64,000 nt of DNA, from positions 806,001-870,000 of the forward strand of contig NZ_JACRTA010000001.1 in the NCBI RefSeq assembly GCF_014385065.1. The letters are read 5' to 3'. Within the stretch, counting starts at the first letter, position 1; every line of letters starts with the position of its first letter. The position numbers and the translations under genes were made by a program. This DNA is from Lentihominibacter hominis (GTDB lineage Bacteria; Bacillota; Clostridia; Peptostreptococcales; Anaerovoracaceae). This document shows, one piece after another, positions 17,246-27,117 of this stretch. The notes below the pieces were generated by a model. The model was not told where the DNA came from, ran no database searches, and saw nothing but the letters and a program-made list of their open reading frames with translations.

Positions 17246-17298
17246 TTGTTTTTTACTGACATATTAATTATAATATATCAGTATTCATTGATTTTCAA
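17246..17298. promoter_or_regulatory. Overlapping divergent promoters
   Basis: Plus strand: TTGTTT (17246-17251), 17 nt, TATAAT (17269-17274), for the glucosaminidase gene. Minus strand: TTGAAA (17293-17298), 17 nt, TATTAT (17270-17275), for the exported-protein gene. The two -10 boxes occupy the same DNA, so polymerases should exclude one another. Confidence 0.55.
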
Positions 17299-17314
17299 GT
17301 AAACGGAGTCACTT

Positions 17315-18040
17315 ATGGATAACAAAAGGAAAATATGTGAAATAAATATAAAACAGCGTCATTCATTCAAAAAAATCGTTCTTCTTATTCTTATAATCAC
17401 AGCTGCAGCTGTAGGATCCGTATATGCTGCTATGCATATAAAAATAGAAACCATACGAAGCGATGCTGCAAGGGCAAGCAAAATACTTTCGGAAGAGGGC
17501 GCTGCTTCAGCTGAAAAGATAGATCTCGCCAATGCGCTCAGAACTTCCACAGTAAATGAAGTAATAAAAGGCGAATCCATACCGTCATATTCCACTTCAC
17601 AAATAATGGATCTTGATGTAAGCAAACCCAGTGGAGTTACAGTTTCAGATCTGAAACTTGTTACAAAGGGAGGTCTTTCTGGTCTTGAAGAAGCATTTTA
17701 TAAAGCTGAACAAGACTATGGTATCAACTGCCTGTTCGTCATGGCTATTGCAGCGCATGAAAGCGCTAACGGCACCATGTGTTTCAGACCCAATAACATG
17801 TTTGGATTCGGTTCAAGCGGTTTCTCTTCCAAAGCTGAAGGAATTGATGTTGTCTCAAAAACTCTGGCAAACAGCTACCTTTCTCCCGGCGGCAGTCTAT
17901 ATTCAGGGAAAACAATTTCATCCGTCAACAAGAAATACGCAGCAAGCACCACATGGGATGACAAAGTAGCAAGAAATATGGTGAACTATTATTCTATCAT
18001 AAGCAAAAAACACAATGATGCATTGAATAAACTCAAGTAA
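17315..18040 (+). CDS. Membrane-anchored glucosaminidase-domain protein
   Basis: The 241 residues have a short basic N-terminus, an uncleaved or cleavable membrane segment (about 20-42, IVLLILIITAAAVGSVYAAM), a linker, and a C-terminal glucosaminidase (GH73-like) domain (about 125-235). The domain carries CLFVMAIAAHESANGT with the catalytic-region glutamate, NNMFGFGSSGF and AEGIDVVSKTLANSYL. It is predicted to cut the glycan strand of peptidoglycan outside the membrane. Its partner genes are not obvious; it stands as a single gene with its own promoter and terminator. Confidence 0.85.
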   Translation: MDNKRKICEINIKQRHSFKKIVLLILIITAAAVGSVYAAMHIKIETIRSDAARASKILSEEGAASAEKIDLANALRTSTVNEVIKGESIPSYSTSQIMDLDVSKPSGVTVSDLKLVTKGGLSGLEEAFYKAEQDYGINCLFVMAIAAHESANGTMCFRPNNMFGFGSSGFSSKAEGIDVVSKTLANSYLSPGGSLYSGKTISSVNKKYAASTTWDDKVARNMVNYYSIISKKHNDALNKLK

Positions 18041-18084
18041 ATTTCTAACGATCAGATCAAAGTCATAAATTTCCCGATAGATAA

Positions 18085-18114
18085 AGCGCAGCTTCATTCA
18101 AAGCTGCGCTCTTT
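18085..18114 (+). terminator. Intrinsic terminator between convergent genes
   Basis: AGCGCAGCTT (18085-18094) pairs perfectly with AAGCTGCGCT (18101-18110) around a 6-nt loop, followed by CTTTT. It terminates the glucosaminidase gene and may also stop the oppositely oriented surface-protein transcript. Confidence 0.85.
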
Positions 18115-18146
18115 TAATTTGAACACCTATATTAATCTGCCTCAAA

Positions 18147-21100
18147 TCAGTTTCTTCGTTTACGCCTCATAAGCAAAGCAGCGGTTATACCTATGAGAGA
18201 CATGGTCATTAAAATTGTCGGACCTCCGAAATTCATGTCGTCTCCTGTTTTGGTATCTTTTGTTATAGTTGTATCCTTACTGTTAATGAAATCTGCATTC
18301 ATTTCATCTCCGGCTTGTATCACTCCCGAAGCGCCTTCAGATGTAGTGCTATATCCGTCAGTATTTGCTTCTTTTTCAGTCACTGTGTATTCGATATCCG
18401 CCGGAAGTCCGCTGGCTGTCTTGCTTTCTCCATCCTTTAATGTCACCTCAGCTTTACCTTCGGTGAATTCTATCTCTCCATAAAGTCCGGTTATATTCTC
18501 ATCAAGCTCTATGGTGAAATGAAACGGCTTTTCAGTATCTCCTGCATTACCTTTTACTGTCTTTGACACAGATAATCGGCCATGCCGTTTGTTTTCCACA
18601 ATAAATCCGTCATCTTTATCTCCGCTTACAGAAACATCATAATCATCAGGAACATCCAGCTCTTCTATACGGTATTCTATCCTTTTTCCATCTTTATCAT
18701 ATTCATCAAGATTTTCAAAAGTATAGGACCATTCATCTCCGTCTCCGCTGATTTCTTTTCTTGCTACTTCCTTATCATTGCCATACACAGCTACAGTCAC
18801 TGAATCCGGTCTGTAATGATATTTATCGTCTCTGTCCTTCCAGATCTTTGTAACAGGTATCTCTACCGTTCCTGTAAGGGTATTAATCAGATCATATTGA
18901 TTCTGGCTAACCTTGTACTGATCTCCTTCGATCTTGCTTTCAGCTAATTTTTCTTCTACTCTGTAACTGTACTGATTGCCCTCATCATCTGTTTTCAGAA
19001 GGCCTTTATACTCATACTTCCATTGATCTGAAGCCTTGTCAGTCCAGCTAAGTACGGCTCCTTCTTTGGTGAGAGTATGGATATCTACTACTTCTTCCTC
19101 TCCGTCCTTGATACTTCTGTAAAGAGTCAGCTCTATATCATCCGGTCTCGTTTCGTATTTATTGCTGTTGTCCTTCCATGTTTTGGTTCCGCTGATATCC
19201 ATCCGCCCTATATTTGCTATTTTGGTAGAGTAGGTATCGTTGTTTCCATTCTGATCAGTATTAACTATATAATAGTTAAAATCTTCCACAGGCTCGCCGC
19301 CTATAGTAAGTTCCCTTGCGTAATAAGTGTAAAGCTCTCCTTTTTGGCTGTATTTAGGAAGATTGCTGAAAGTTCCTTTCCATTCTCCTGCCTTTGTCAA
19401 AGTAGTGGTTTTCTGTACGCCGGTATTGTCTGTCATTACTTTTTCAGAATTCTCATCGCCGATCTTACCTGTAGTTCTCCACAAACCGACTGCAATATCT
19501 TCCCAGTCTTCTGACGCGATGCCATACCATGCCTTTGTTACTTCAAGAGATGTTTTTTCATTATTTTCAAATGTAAAGAGGAAATATTCTCCGTCGTTAG
19601 GTATCTTTATGGTGCTTTGAGCTTCTTTTTCCAGTATATATCCGCCCGGAACTGTCTCTACAACTTTATATTCAGTTTTCCCGTCTGCATTAAGCAAACT
19701 TCCCGGCATAACTTCCGGTATATTTTCCCACACAGCTTTCCATTCACCATATTCATAATACGGCAGATCCGTAGTATCATACAAAGCCGCCCCGCGGGAA
19801 GCCATTATTGAAGTATTACTTACATTCTTGTCTTTCTGCCCGTCCAGTGTTACTTTGGCAGGATTTCTGAAAGACTTCCATTTACCGTCAGTACCTTTAT
19901 ACTTGAGTTCTAAAGTTACTGATTTTTTAACAGCGCTTATGTTCCAGTCTTTTTCAGCATAAACTTTGACGTATTTCATCTGGTTAGTTGCTGAAACAGC
20001 AGAATCATATGAAACTTCGTAAGCGTTATTGTAAATATTATTATCGGGTTCTCCTGTTATGATCTCTGAATTATCTATTCCGTCATCAGGTTCATAATCA
20101 TGCTTTAATTCTTTTGCTGCATATTCATAAGTCTTGCCGTTTTCATCTGTAACAGGCAGTCCCGATATAGTTGCTTCTGAACTGTCATCTGAATTTTGAC
20201 CATACAGAGTAACTGTCAGGTCCTGCTTGATATCCTGTTTATGTACCTTAACATTTTCCCAAGTATGTCCGTTATCTGTACTCTTCTGGATAATAAAGCT
20301 TACCTGCCAATCCTGATTTTCTCTGTCTGTATCTGTTCGTGTTCCATAGATATTCTCAGCATCATCTTTCCAGAGTTTGCTTACTTTCAGATCTGTTGTC
20401 TCCAACTTATTATATATGTTGCGGTCGGTGGTTTTACCGTCATAACTGCTGTAATATCCCTTTCCTCCCGGTGTATATGTTGAGAATATGCCATCACTGA
20501 ATTTATATTCATATCTGGTATTTTCATGATCTTTTACCTCGGTGACATTTACAGTCTGAGTCTTACCATTATAAGTGATTCCCGTTTCTGCAACCCTGTA
20601 TCCCATTTTCTTTTCTGCACTGTTTTTATCTTTGATAAATGAAGGCAGATTTGAGAAATATGCTGTCTTCCATACGGAAGTATCACTTATTCTTCCTGTT
20701 TTTTCTGCAGTGAACTTATAGTTACCGTTTTGGAAAACTTTATTATATGCTTCTTCTGTCAGATTATCCTTAAAATATTTGGAAGCACTTTCCCAGTCTC
20801 CTTTAGGACTTCCGTTTTCATTAAGTTCAATTGCCTGCAGTTCGAATCCCACGGTTACATCTGCGTCCAAATAATCATTAGTGAGTTCCTTGCCGTCTTC
20901 ATCTACCCATTTCTTCGTGTAAGGTATGCTGACTTGTATAGAATTAGTCAGATCATTCATGGTTATTTCATCGACATCTGCTTTTTTCTGATTGACTTCC
21001 GCAGGTGATCTGGTATATACGCTGCCGTCAGGAAGGGTTTCTTTTATTCTGTATTTCCACGGCATTCCGTTAGGAGCATACTTTTCCAGCTCATTAACTT

Positions 21101-24100
21101 TATTTCCTTCAACTTTATATACCCATTTATCTGAAGTTGACCAGTCTCCTTTTTCCCATGTTATATCATAAATATCTTTACTGATCTGTGTATAGGCGAT
21201 ACTGTTACTCTGTCCCGGCTGTGAATCCGCTCCTCTGTAAACAGTTATATAGTCATCAATGTTCTCAGGTCTTTCATGGAAAATATTACTGTAATCTCTC
21301 CAGTTTTTATTTCCCTGCAATATCACAGTTTCTCTGTCTTTATCCTGAGCATTGGCAAATGTGGCAGTAACGGCTACATCTTTTTCGGTCCCACCTCTTC
21401 CGTCATTTTTATTCTCAGTTATCTGAAGTCCATCTGCAGGAGATATTATATCAGTCTCAGTACCGTTTTGCTTTACTTCCACTGATGTCCTGTCCCCTTC
21501 TATTGCCCATGTAGTATACCCGCCGAGATTTTCTTTCACTTCCCTGACAGAATACTTGTATTCTGACCCATTAGGAGCATAAATATCGAGATTTTCAAAG
21601 GTTATGAGCTTTTCGAGAGGATCTTGTTCAGTTCCTACATCATCCAGATCCTGCCTACTTATCAATGCCTTTATTTTATTAACAATTCCTTTTGACTGAT
21701 CTTCATAAGCCTTCTTGACCTCTTCTGAAGACCATGTTTTTCTCTCCACTACTTCAGATGAGGTTTCATCTCCGTTATTATCCACATATGTTCTTGTCAA
21801 TTCAAATGTCACTGCAGGATAAGCTTCCGGAGTATCATCGTCTTTCATAGGAAGCTCCAGATATTTTTTTATAGCTAAAGCACCCTTGATACTATCATAA
21901 TTGTTGTCTGCGATATATCCGTCAAGAATATCAGCTCCCGTAAACCCTTTAAATACATCGGACGGATCTGCATTTGTCTCAACGTCTTCGTCCCATTTTA
22001 TAGATTTTTCCACCAATGTATAATGGTATTTCTGACCACGATCATTATAAGTAGGAAGCGGTTCCCACTCATCTTCCGGTACTCCTGCCGGGCCGCTGGC
22101 AGTTATATCTTTGATATTTCCGGATCCGTCTCTTTCCACCTTTACAGTATTCTCGCCTTTATAAAGTATCTTAAAGAGATATGAACCTTTATTAAGAATA
22201 TCTGCCCAGTCCGATATAGTAATAGTGGAAACAGGATCTCCTATGCTGTCAGGATCATCATTTTCGCTTGTATTTTTTTGATACAGTTCAAACGTTACGA
22301 CAGGCAGATTTATGCTTTTATATCCCGAAGGCAATGATGACCATATCTTCTGTCCCTGTATAGTTATATCACTATACAGATAGTTTACGAAAGTTCCCCC
22401 TTCTGAAAGTGCATATTTTACTTCGCCTTTCTGTCTGGTTACATTACCTATATCTATCACATATGATCCGTATTTCTGTACATTCTCTTCAGTGATATCT
22501 TCTTCACTTCCGATATATCCGTCCTGATCTATCGTGCCATTATCATTGGTATGATAGTATTGAGCCGGCATGTAGTCAAAATCTGATATCTGTATTTCTG
22601 TGTTCTCCACCGCATAATATTTTATTTCATATCCGTAATTATCATATTTCGGCAGGCCTGATAAAGTAGCATGCCAGTGTTTCGTCTTATCACTGTAATC
22701 CTCCGGATTATCTATACCGGTGTCATCGAAGTCCTCATTATACTCCCATTTATATTTTTTCTGGTATACACTTGTTTCCGTACTGCCGTCTTCTTTATGC
22801 TTAACCTGGTATATATCAAGATATATGTCAGGTCTTGTACCGGATTCATATGCATGTTCATCTCTCCATGATTTATGCCAGAGTATATTTTTCGTATATG
22901 AGAGTTTGTTTTTTATAGTATACTTCTGTTGATCATCTGTATGATAATCACCTACTGTATATGTTTCTTCGCCTGTGGAAGAAGAATACTCTTTCCAGAT
23001 ATCATATACCTCTTCGTAATCTTCTTTGAGATCTTTCCTGCTTACTTCCTTTCCGTTCTTATCCAGCCACACTTCCTCAGCTCTGTAATTTACTACTTTG
23101 CCTTCTTTATCATATTTAGGCAGCTGATGGAAATAATACAGCGATGTTTTTTCGTCAAACCTTATTGACTGTATCGCAGAAGCGTTATTTTTGCCACTGT
23201 TGTCTTTGATATCCACAGGTCCGCCGGGATTCCCCACATCAACAGTATCACCTGTGTTCACATCATTGTAGGTTATCTTATAATCATCCGGAACCGATAT
23301 GGTTTCTTCATCTGATTTCGGCATACCATCATCAAAAATAAGCTTCATAGCCAAAGTAAGATCAGATTTTTCAGCAGCTTTTTTAAGATCTTCTCTTTTC
23401 TCACCATCTCCGTCCAGCCACTGCTTGGTAACAGTCAGATCTATATCCCCTATACGTCTGTTGCTGACAGTATAGACAGTCTGCCCGTCTATAGTCTCTT
23501 CCCCATAAGTCGCCTCATACTTATATCCGGATTCTTTAGGTTCTGTCTGATAGGCTACCTTGGTACATTTATCATAATTTTTTCCGTTATATAAAGTAGG
23601 CCCGTTTTTCAGCGCTTCTTCCGGATGTTTACTTTTTACATCTACAACACCGGTATCTTTATTCCCTATTTCTTCTTCAATTATATAAACATCATCAGGA
23701 TCAAGCTTTCCTATACCTACAAAATCATTCCAGATACCGTTCTGTAGTGTGGCTTCTCCGATCCTCTTATTTGTTCCCTTTTCATATACTCCTATAGTAA
23801 CAGGTTTTCTGTCCATGACATTACTGTCATCAATCCAGTATTTCTGTACGAATATCCAGTTTTCTTCACCGGGAGCATTTATTACGGTTGCAAAATAATT
23901 CCCGTCATCATCTTTAGTCACATCATATTCTGCTACATATCCTTTATACAGATCATTTTCATAAATGAAATAACTGTATTGTCTCCCTTCGCTGTCATAT
24001 TCATCAAGATCATATATGGTTAAGTTCCACGGTGTAGTCTCCTTAGCGTATATCCCCAGTTCCTTATTAACAAGAACTTTTTCCTTATCTTCTGTCCCGT

Positions 24101-26786
24101 CAAGTGTCACTTCACCGATTTCATCACCTAAACCAGAACTTCCTGCACTTCTGTACAATGTGAATTTTACTTTGGCATCCTTTGGAGCATTCGTTTCATC
24201 TCCATGGCTGTCATACCATTTTTTTACTATATTGTAATCAACTTCATTAGCTATAGAATTTGTAATAACTGAATTTCCCGTTTCTTCATCAAACTCCGAT
24301 ACCGATTCATATTTAACAGTTTTTTCTTTGCCTTCTGCTATCTGCTGAAGTTCAAATACCTGTTTACTGCCGTCTGCGGATACCTGCTTTATCAGATTAT
24401 CTCCATCTGCCTGATAAACACCTGTCTCTATCCATCTATATTCAAGTTCCTGTCCCACCATGTCATGCTCCGGAACTTCAAGAGATAATGACCTTGTGAG
24501 ATATTCAAGCTGAAAGTCATCTATCTTCTTTTTTATAACTTTTCCCTCTTCATCTTTTGCTTCTATCCACTTATCATTACTTCCCTTTTCACGGGATTGA
24601 AGGGTTAACTCCACATCCACATCTTCAAACTGAGTCTGAAATGCAGCCGCCTTCCATGTCTTTACAGCTTCTACTTTTACATTTCCTTTTATCTTATTGG
24701 ACAGGGTTCCTCCATTATAAAGGAAATCATCATTAGCATTATCATCCGTTCTCTTTCCGTTAAAGGATTTCGGGTTATCATATTTTCCGGTCTCACCATT
24801 ATATATAGTATCAGTAACTGTTATATCACCTGTATCTTTATCTCGTTTTACAGAACCGAAAATCTGTTCATAAGCTGAAGCATTGCTTCCTTCAAGATAT
24901 TCTCTGAGAACATATATGTATTCACAGCCTTCCTTATCATATTTTTCAAGACCGTCAAAGCTTATATCCTGCTGATCCTTATTTTTATCTAATTTTACAG
25001 TTATTATATTACCTTCATCATCTCTTACAGCAGCTGCTGTGCTGTAAGATTCTCCATCTCTGTATCTCCACAGCTGGAATTCTCCGTCCGGACGGTCATC
25101 TCTGTCATGGGTCTTTGTGTCATCCAGCCATACTTTCTCTGCTTCATAATCCTTTTCACCTGTAAGTGTCAGCCATATAGAACCGCCATTATAAACTTTG
25201 TCTGTAACATCTCCTACATTTGGCGCCTGACTGTTATCGTATGATATAGTAAAATAATCGTCTTTATATTTCTGCAGGGCAGTGCCATCATCTCCTATAT
25301 CCAATTTTCCTGTAGGTTTTATATTATTGTTGCCTTCCACCATGTCATATGACATTCTTGAGTTGTCTAAATTATACTTCCACAGATTTTTAACTGTTAA
25401 TGTAGCAGTCTCTGATATATTGGTCAGTACAATTTCATCTCTGTTATCTTCCAGCAGGCCCCAATCTATCAGCTGTCTCAGGCTGTACGATTTATAATTA
25501 TCTCCGTAATTTATCTCAAAGTAAAACTTTTCTGCCATATGACTGTTGAGAGCAGCATCTATAGCGGCTCTCAGATCAGCGTCACTTCCTATTCTGTTTC
25601 CCCATCGTATTGCTATCTTTACTTCAAATGAAGTATCAAGCATATAATACCAGCCTAAATTATCACCAACGGAATTATAGTCTTCTTTATTTTCTTCAGT
25701 TACATTTACAAGGTGATATCCGTCAACTTCCGACGGCTGTATTTCCCAGCTGATATCATATTCTTTAGTTTCTTTATCATCCGGTCCATAGTTATAAGTT
25801 TCTCTGATTTTTGTAGGCAGTGTATTGGCATTTACTCTGTAGGTATACTGTCTCTTTCCATCCTCAGTTCTCACATCAGGTTTAGGTACACTGTCCATAC
25901 CAAGCTTTTCCATATTTTCTTCGTCAAGAACTCCCGATGTTACAATGTTGTCGCCATCTTTTACAGTAAACTTTAAAGAAGCGGGATAATCTGCTTTATA
26001 TTTATCAGTTCCCGGCCTTATGGATTCCTCATCATTATTATCCGACCAATATATAACATGATCTATATTGTTTTTTTCTCTTTCTAATATCGTTATTTCA
26101 GGCTCAATACCTTTTGGGGATACTTTCGAAAGTACAGCATCGTTCTTTTCCTTATTTTTATTTTCCTTATCTTCTTCGCCGGACTTTATGTCCCACTCTA
26201 AAGTAAAGCTTCCGCCTTCCCTCTCGATTATGGCATCTGCGGTATCCTCTCCTTTATATGTATCTACGGTAATGTCTTCTTCTGTTATTTTTATTTCATG
26301 GGTCCCTTTTTCAGGTGATATATCCTCAGGTACGCTAAACAAAATGTCTTTTTTCAGCTCGGCGTTTTCTTTATCGATTATGAATTTAATGAATGCTTCT
26401 CCTGATTCAGAAATCTCAAGCAAGACAGGGATATCATCATCTTTATCTTCTGCCTGGAGAGTTTGCTCAAAATTACCTTTTTCATCTTTGAATGAATTGA
26501 GGAATTTGAGATCCTCTTTCTTCAATTTTATTTTAACTTCTGCTGAAGTCACATCTTCCTGCTGTTTATTCAAAGATGCCTTAAGCGAAACGGTATTCTT
26601 ATCTTTACTCTCTTTATCATCTTTATCCGTTTCCCACTTAACAGATACAGCGGTATTATTTTCGGCAGTTTTATCTTTGTTTTCAGCCGAAGCTTCCAGT
26701 AAAGAAAATGGCATCATAGTCACAATCAATATGACTGCCATCAAAAAGCTTACTGTCCGCTTTTTTACTTTAGCATTCCTATTCAT
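18147..26786 (-). CDS. Giant Cna-B repeat cell-surface protein
   Basis: The 2879 residues begin with a signal peptide (1-36, ending PFSLLEASAE) and an acidic region (about 37-210), followed by a non-repeated domain region (about 220-540). About 15 tandem Cna-B-like beta-sandwich domains span 540-2730; each opens with a strand of the type KxW (for example EKVWLDD, TKQWLDG, SKLWKDD, TKIWKD) and later shows an xExY element. Next comes an FctA/Spy0128-like isopeptide domain (about 2735-2845, LSVSKTVKGN). The end is KDTKTGDD, a hydrophobic helix and RRKRRN, a sortase-type anchor in which the usual proline of LPxTG or PKTGD is replaced. Lysine and asparagine pairs in such domains normally form stabilising isopeptide bonds. 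It is probably a long adhesin stalk covalently attached to the wall; no sortase gene lies in the window. SD is AGGA, 8 nt before ATG. Confidence 0.92.
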   Translation of the reverse strand: MNRNAKVKKRTVSFLMAVILIVTMMPFSLLEASAENKDKTAENNTAVSVKWETDKDDKESKDKNTVSLKASLNKQQEDVTSAEVKIKLKKEDLKFLNSFKDEKGNFEQTLQAEDKDDDIPVLLEISESGEAFIKFIIDKENAELKKDILFSVPEDISPEKGTHEIKITEEDITVDTYKGEDTADAIIEREGGSFTLEWDIKSGEEDKENKNKEKNDAVLSKVSPKGIEPEITILEREKNNIDHVIYWSDNNDEESIRPGTDKYKADYPASLKFTVKDGDNIVTSGVLDEENMEKLGMDSVPKPDVRTEDGKRQYTYRVNANTLPTKIRETYNYGPDDKETKEYDISWEIQPSEVDGYHLVNVTEENKEDYNSVGDNLGWYYMLDTSFEVKIAIRWGNRIGSDADLRAAIDAALNSHMAEKFYFEINYGDNYKSYSLRQLIDWGLLEDNRDEIVLTNISETATLTVKNLWKYNLDNSRMSYDMVEGNNNIKPTGKLDIGDDGTALQKYKDDYFTISYDNSQAPNVGDVTDKVYNGGSIWLTLTGEKDYEAEKVWLDDTKTHDRDDRPDGEFQLWRYRDGESYSTAAAVRDDEGNIITVKLDKNKDQQDISFDGLEKYDKEGCEYIYVLREYLEGSNASAYEQIFGSVKRDKDTGDITVTDTIYNGETGKYDNPKSFNGKRTDDNANDDFLYNGGTLSNKIKGNVKVEAVKTWKAAAFQTQFEDVDVELTLQSREKGSNDKWIEAKDEEGKVIKKKIDDFQLEYLTRSLSLEVPEHDMVGQELEYRWIETGVYQADGDNLIKQVSADGSKQVFELQQIAEGKEKTVKYESVSEFDEETGNSVITNSIANEVDYNIVKKWYDSHGDETNAPKDAKVKFTLYRSAGSSGLGDEIGEVTLDGTEDKEKVLVNKELGIYAKETTPWNLTIYDLDEYDSEGRQYSYFIYENDLYKGYVAEYDVTKDDDGNYFATVINAPGEENWIFVQKYWIDDSNVMDRKPVTIGVYEKGTNKRIGEATLQNGIWNDFVGIGKLDPDDVYIIEEEIGNKDTGVVDVKSKHPEEALKNGPTLYNGKNYDKCTKVAYQTEPKESGYKYEATYGEETIDGQTVYTVSNRRIGDIDLTVTKQWLDGDGEKREDLKKAAEKSDLTLAMKLIFDDGMPKSDEETISVPDDYKITYNDVNTGDTVDVGNPGGPVDIKDNSGKNNASAIQSIRFDEKTSLYYFHQLPKYDKEGKVVNYRAEEVWLDKNGKEVSRKDLKEDYEEVYDIWKEYSSSTGEETYTVGDYHTDDQQKYTIKNKLSYTKNILWHKSWRDEHAYESGTRPDIYLDIYQVKHKEDGSTETSVYQKKYKWEYNEDFDDTGIDNPEDYSDKTKHWHATLSGLPKYDNYGYEIKYYAVENTEIQISDFDYMPAQYYHTNDNGTIDQDGYIGSEEDITEENVQKYGSYVIDIGNVTRQKGEVKYALSEGGTFVNYLYSDITIQGQKIWSSLPSGYKSINLPVVTFELYQKNTSENDDPDSIGDPVSTITISDWADILNKGSYLFKILYKGENTVKVERDGSGNIKDITASGPAGVPEDEWEPLPTYNDRGQKYHYTLVEKSIKWDEDVETNADPSDVFKGFTGADILDGYIADNNYDSIKGALAIKKYLELPMKDDDTPEAYPAVTFELTRTYVDNNGDETSSEVVERKTWSSEEVKKAYEDQSKGIVNKIKALISRQDLDDVGTEQDPLEKLITFENLDIYAPNGSEYKYSVREVKENLGGYTTWAIEGDRTSVEVKQNGTETDIISPADGLQITENKNDGRGGTEKDVAVTATFANAQDKDRETVILQGNKNWRDYSNIFHERPENIDDYITVYRGADSQPGQSNSIAYTQISKDIYDITWEKGDWSTSDKWVYKVEGNKVNELEKYAPNGMPWKYRIKETLPDGSVYTRSPAEVNQKKADVDEITMNDLTNSIQVSIPYTKKWVDEDGKELTNDYLDADVTVGFELQAIELNENGSPKGDWESASKYFKDNLTEEAYNKVFQNGNYKFTAEKTGRISDTSVWKTAYFSNLPSFIKDKNSAEKKMGYRVAETGITYNGKTQTVNVTEVKDHENTRYEYKFSDGIFSTYTPGGKGYYSSYDGKTTDRNIYNKLETTDLKVSKLWKDDAENIYGTRTDTDRENQDWQVSFIIQKSTDNGHTWENVKVHKQDIKQDLTVTLYGQNSDDSSEATISGLPVTDENGKTYEYAAKELKHDYEPDDGIDNSEIITGEPDNNIYNNAYEVSYDSAVSATNQMKYVKVYAEKDWNISAVKKSVTLELKYKGTDGKWKSFRNPAKVTLDGQKDKNVSNTSIMASRGAALYDTTDLPYYEYGEWKAVWENIPEVMPGSLLNADGKTEYKVVETVPGGYILEKEAQSTIKIPNDGEYFLFTFENNEKTSLEVTKAWYGIASEDWEDIAVGLWRTTGKIGDENSEKVMTDNTGVQKTTTLTKAGEWKGTFSNLPKYSQKGELYTYYARELTIGGEPVEDFNYYIVNTDQNGNNDTYSTKIANIGRMDISGTKTWKDNSNKYETRPDDIELTLYRSIKDGEEEVVDIHTLTKEGAVLSWTDKASDQWKYEYKGLLKTDDEGNQYSYRVEEKLAESKIEGDQYKVSQNQYDLINTLTGTVEIPVTKIWKDRDDKYHYRPDSVTVAVYGNDKEVARKEISGDGDEWSYTFENLDEYDKDGKRIEYRIEELDVPDDYDVSVSGDKDDGFIVENKRHGRLSVSKTVKGNAGDTEKPFHFTIELDENITGLYGEIEFTEGKAEVTLKDGESKTASGLPADIEYTVTEKEANTDGYSTTSEGASGVIQAGDEMNADFINSKDTTITKDTKTGDDMNFGGPTILMTMSLIGITAALLMRRKRRN

Positions 26787-26840
26787 ATTCTTTTCCTAAA
26801 CCCTTTCTGTACATAGATACAACCGATTATATTTCTTTAC

Positions 26841-26873
26841 ATAATACCCCCCCCCCCCGATAGATTAAGTCAA
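26841..26873 (-). promoter_or_regulatory. Candidate promoter of the giant surface protein, containing a G-run
   Basis: On the minus strand TTGACT (26868-26873) and TATTAT (26841-26846) flank 21 nt, of which 12 are a continuous run of G. An alternative -35, TTAATC (26863-26868), gives a 16-nt spacer. Another -10, TATAAT (26826-26831), lies downstream, with the G-run falling near its -35 position. A second possible promoter, TTGAAC (26981-26986), 16 nt, TATAAC (26959-26964), would put the run in the 5' leader. Which is used is not known. Confidence 0.5.
26847..26858. repeat. Homopolymer tract, 12 C on plus strand (12 G on coding strand)
   Basis: Twelve consecutive C at 26847-26858, 61-72 nt upstream of the surface-protein ATG. 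I noticed no other G or C run of similar length in the window, where homopolymers are almost all A or T. Runs of this length change length by replication slippage. Confidence 0.95.
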
Positions 26874-27083
26874 GTATTTCTATTCAATTTTTTCATTTAC
26901 TCTACTTTTTTTATCCAATAAGTAAAATTATAACAATTATGGGATTTTGTAACTTAAAGTTATAATACATTCTTCTCATAGTTCAAAAAGTTGCATACTT
27001 TTTGCGACAAATTCCTACATTTACCAAATTTAAATATTCTCTAAAATAAAGATATGCTTGATGACTTTTTATAAGCACAAAAA
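26874..27083. other. AT-rich intergenic region upstream of the surface-protein gene
   Basis: Nothing coding is visible. It holds a 13-nt palindrome TAACTTAAAGTTA (26950-26962), a possible operator, and the upstream promoter candidate mentioned for the surface-protein gene. Confidence 0.4.
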
Positions 27084-27108
27084 AAGACGGTTTACAGAAA
27101 ACCGTCTT
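27084..27108 (-). terminator. Terminator of the nucleotidyltransferase gene
   Basis: AAGACGGTTT (27084-27093) pairs with AAACCGTCTT (27099-27108) around a 5-nt loop; on the minus strand seven T follow. It lies 10 nt after the stop codon. Confidence 0.9.
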
Positions 27109-27117
27109 CATCTAAAT

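Noticed and set aside
18147..26786. Repetitive DNA considered as a tandem repeat or CRISPR-like array
   Set aside because: The repeats are diverged Cna-B protein domains of about 140 residues, not short identical DNA repeats with spacers.
26068..26799. Plus-strand open frame of 243 codons opposite the start of the giant surface protein
   Set aside because: Ser/Phe/Leu-rich shadow of the Asp/Glu/Lys-rich region, without SD or recognisable domain.
26950..26962. 13-nt palindrome as a defined operator
   Set aside because: Short and AT-rich; no known regulator motif matches, so it is only mentioned as a possibility.
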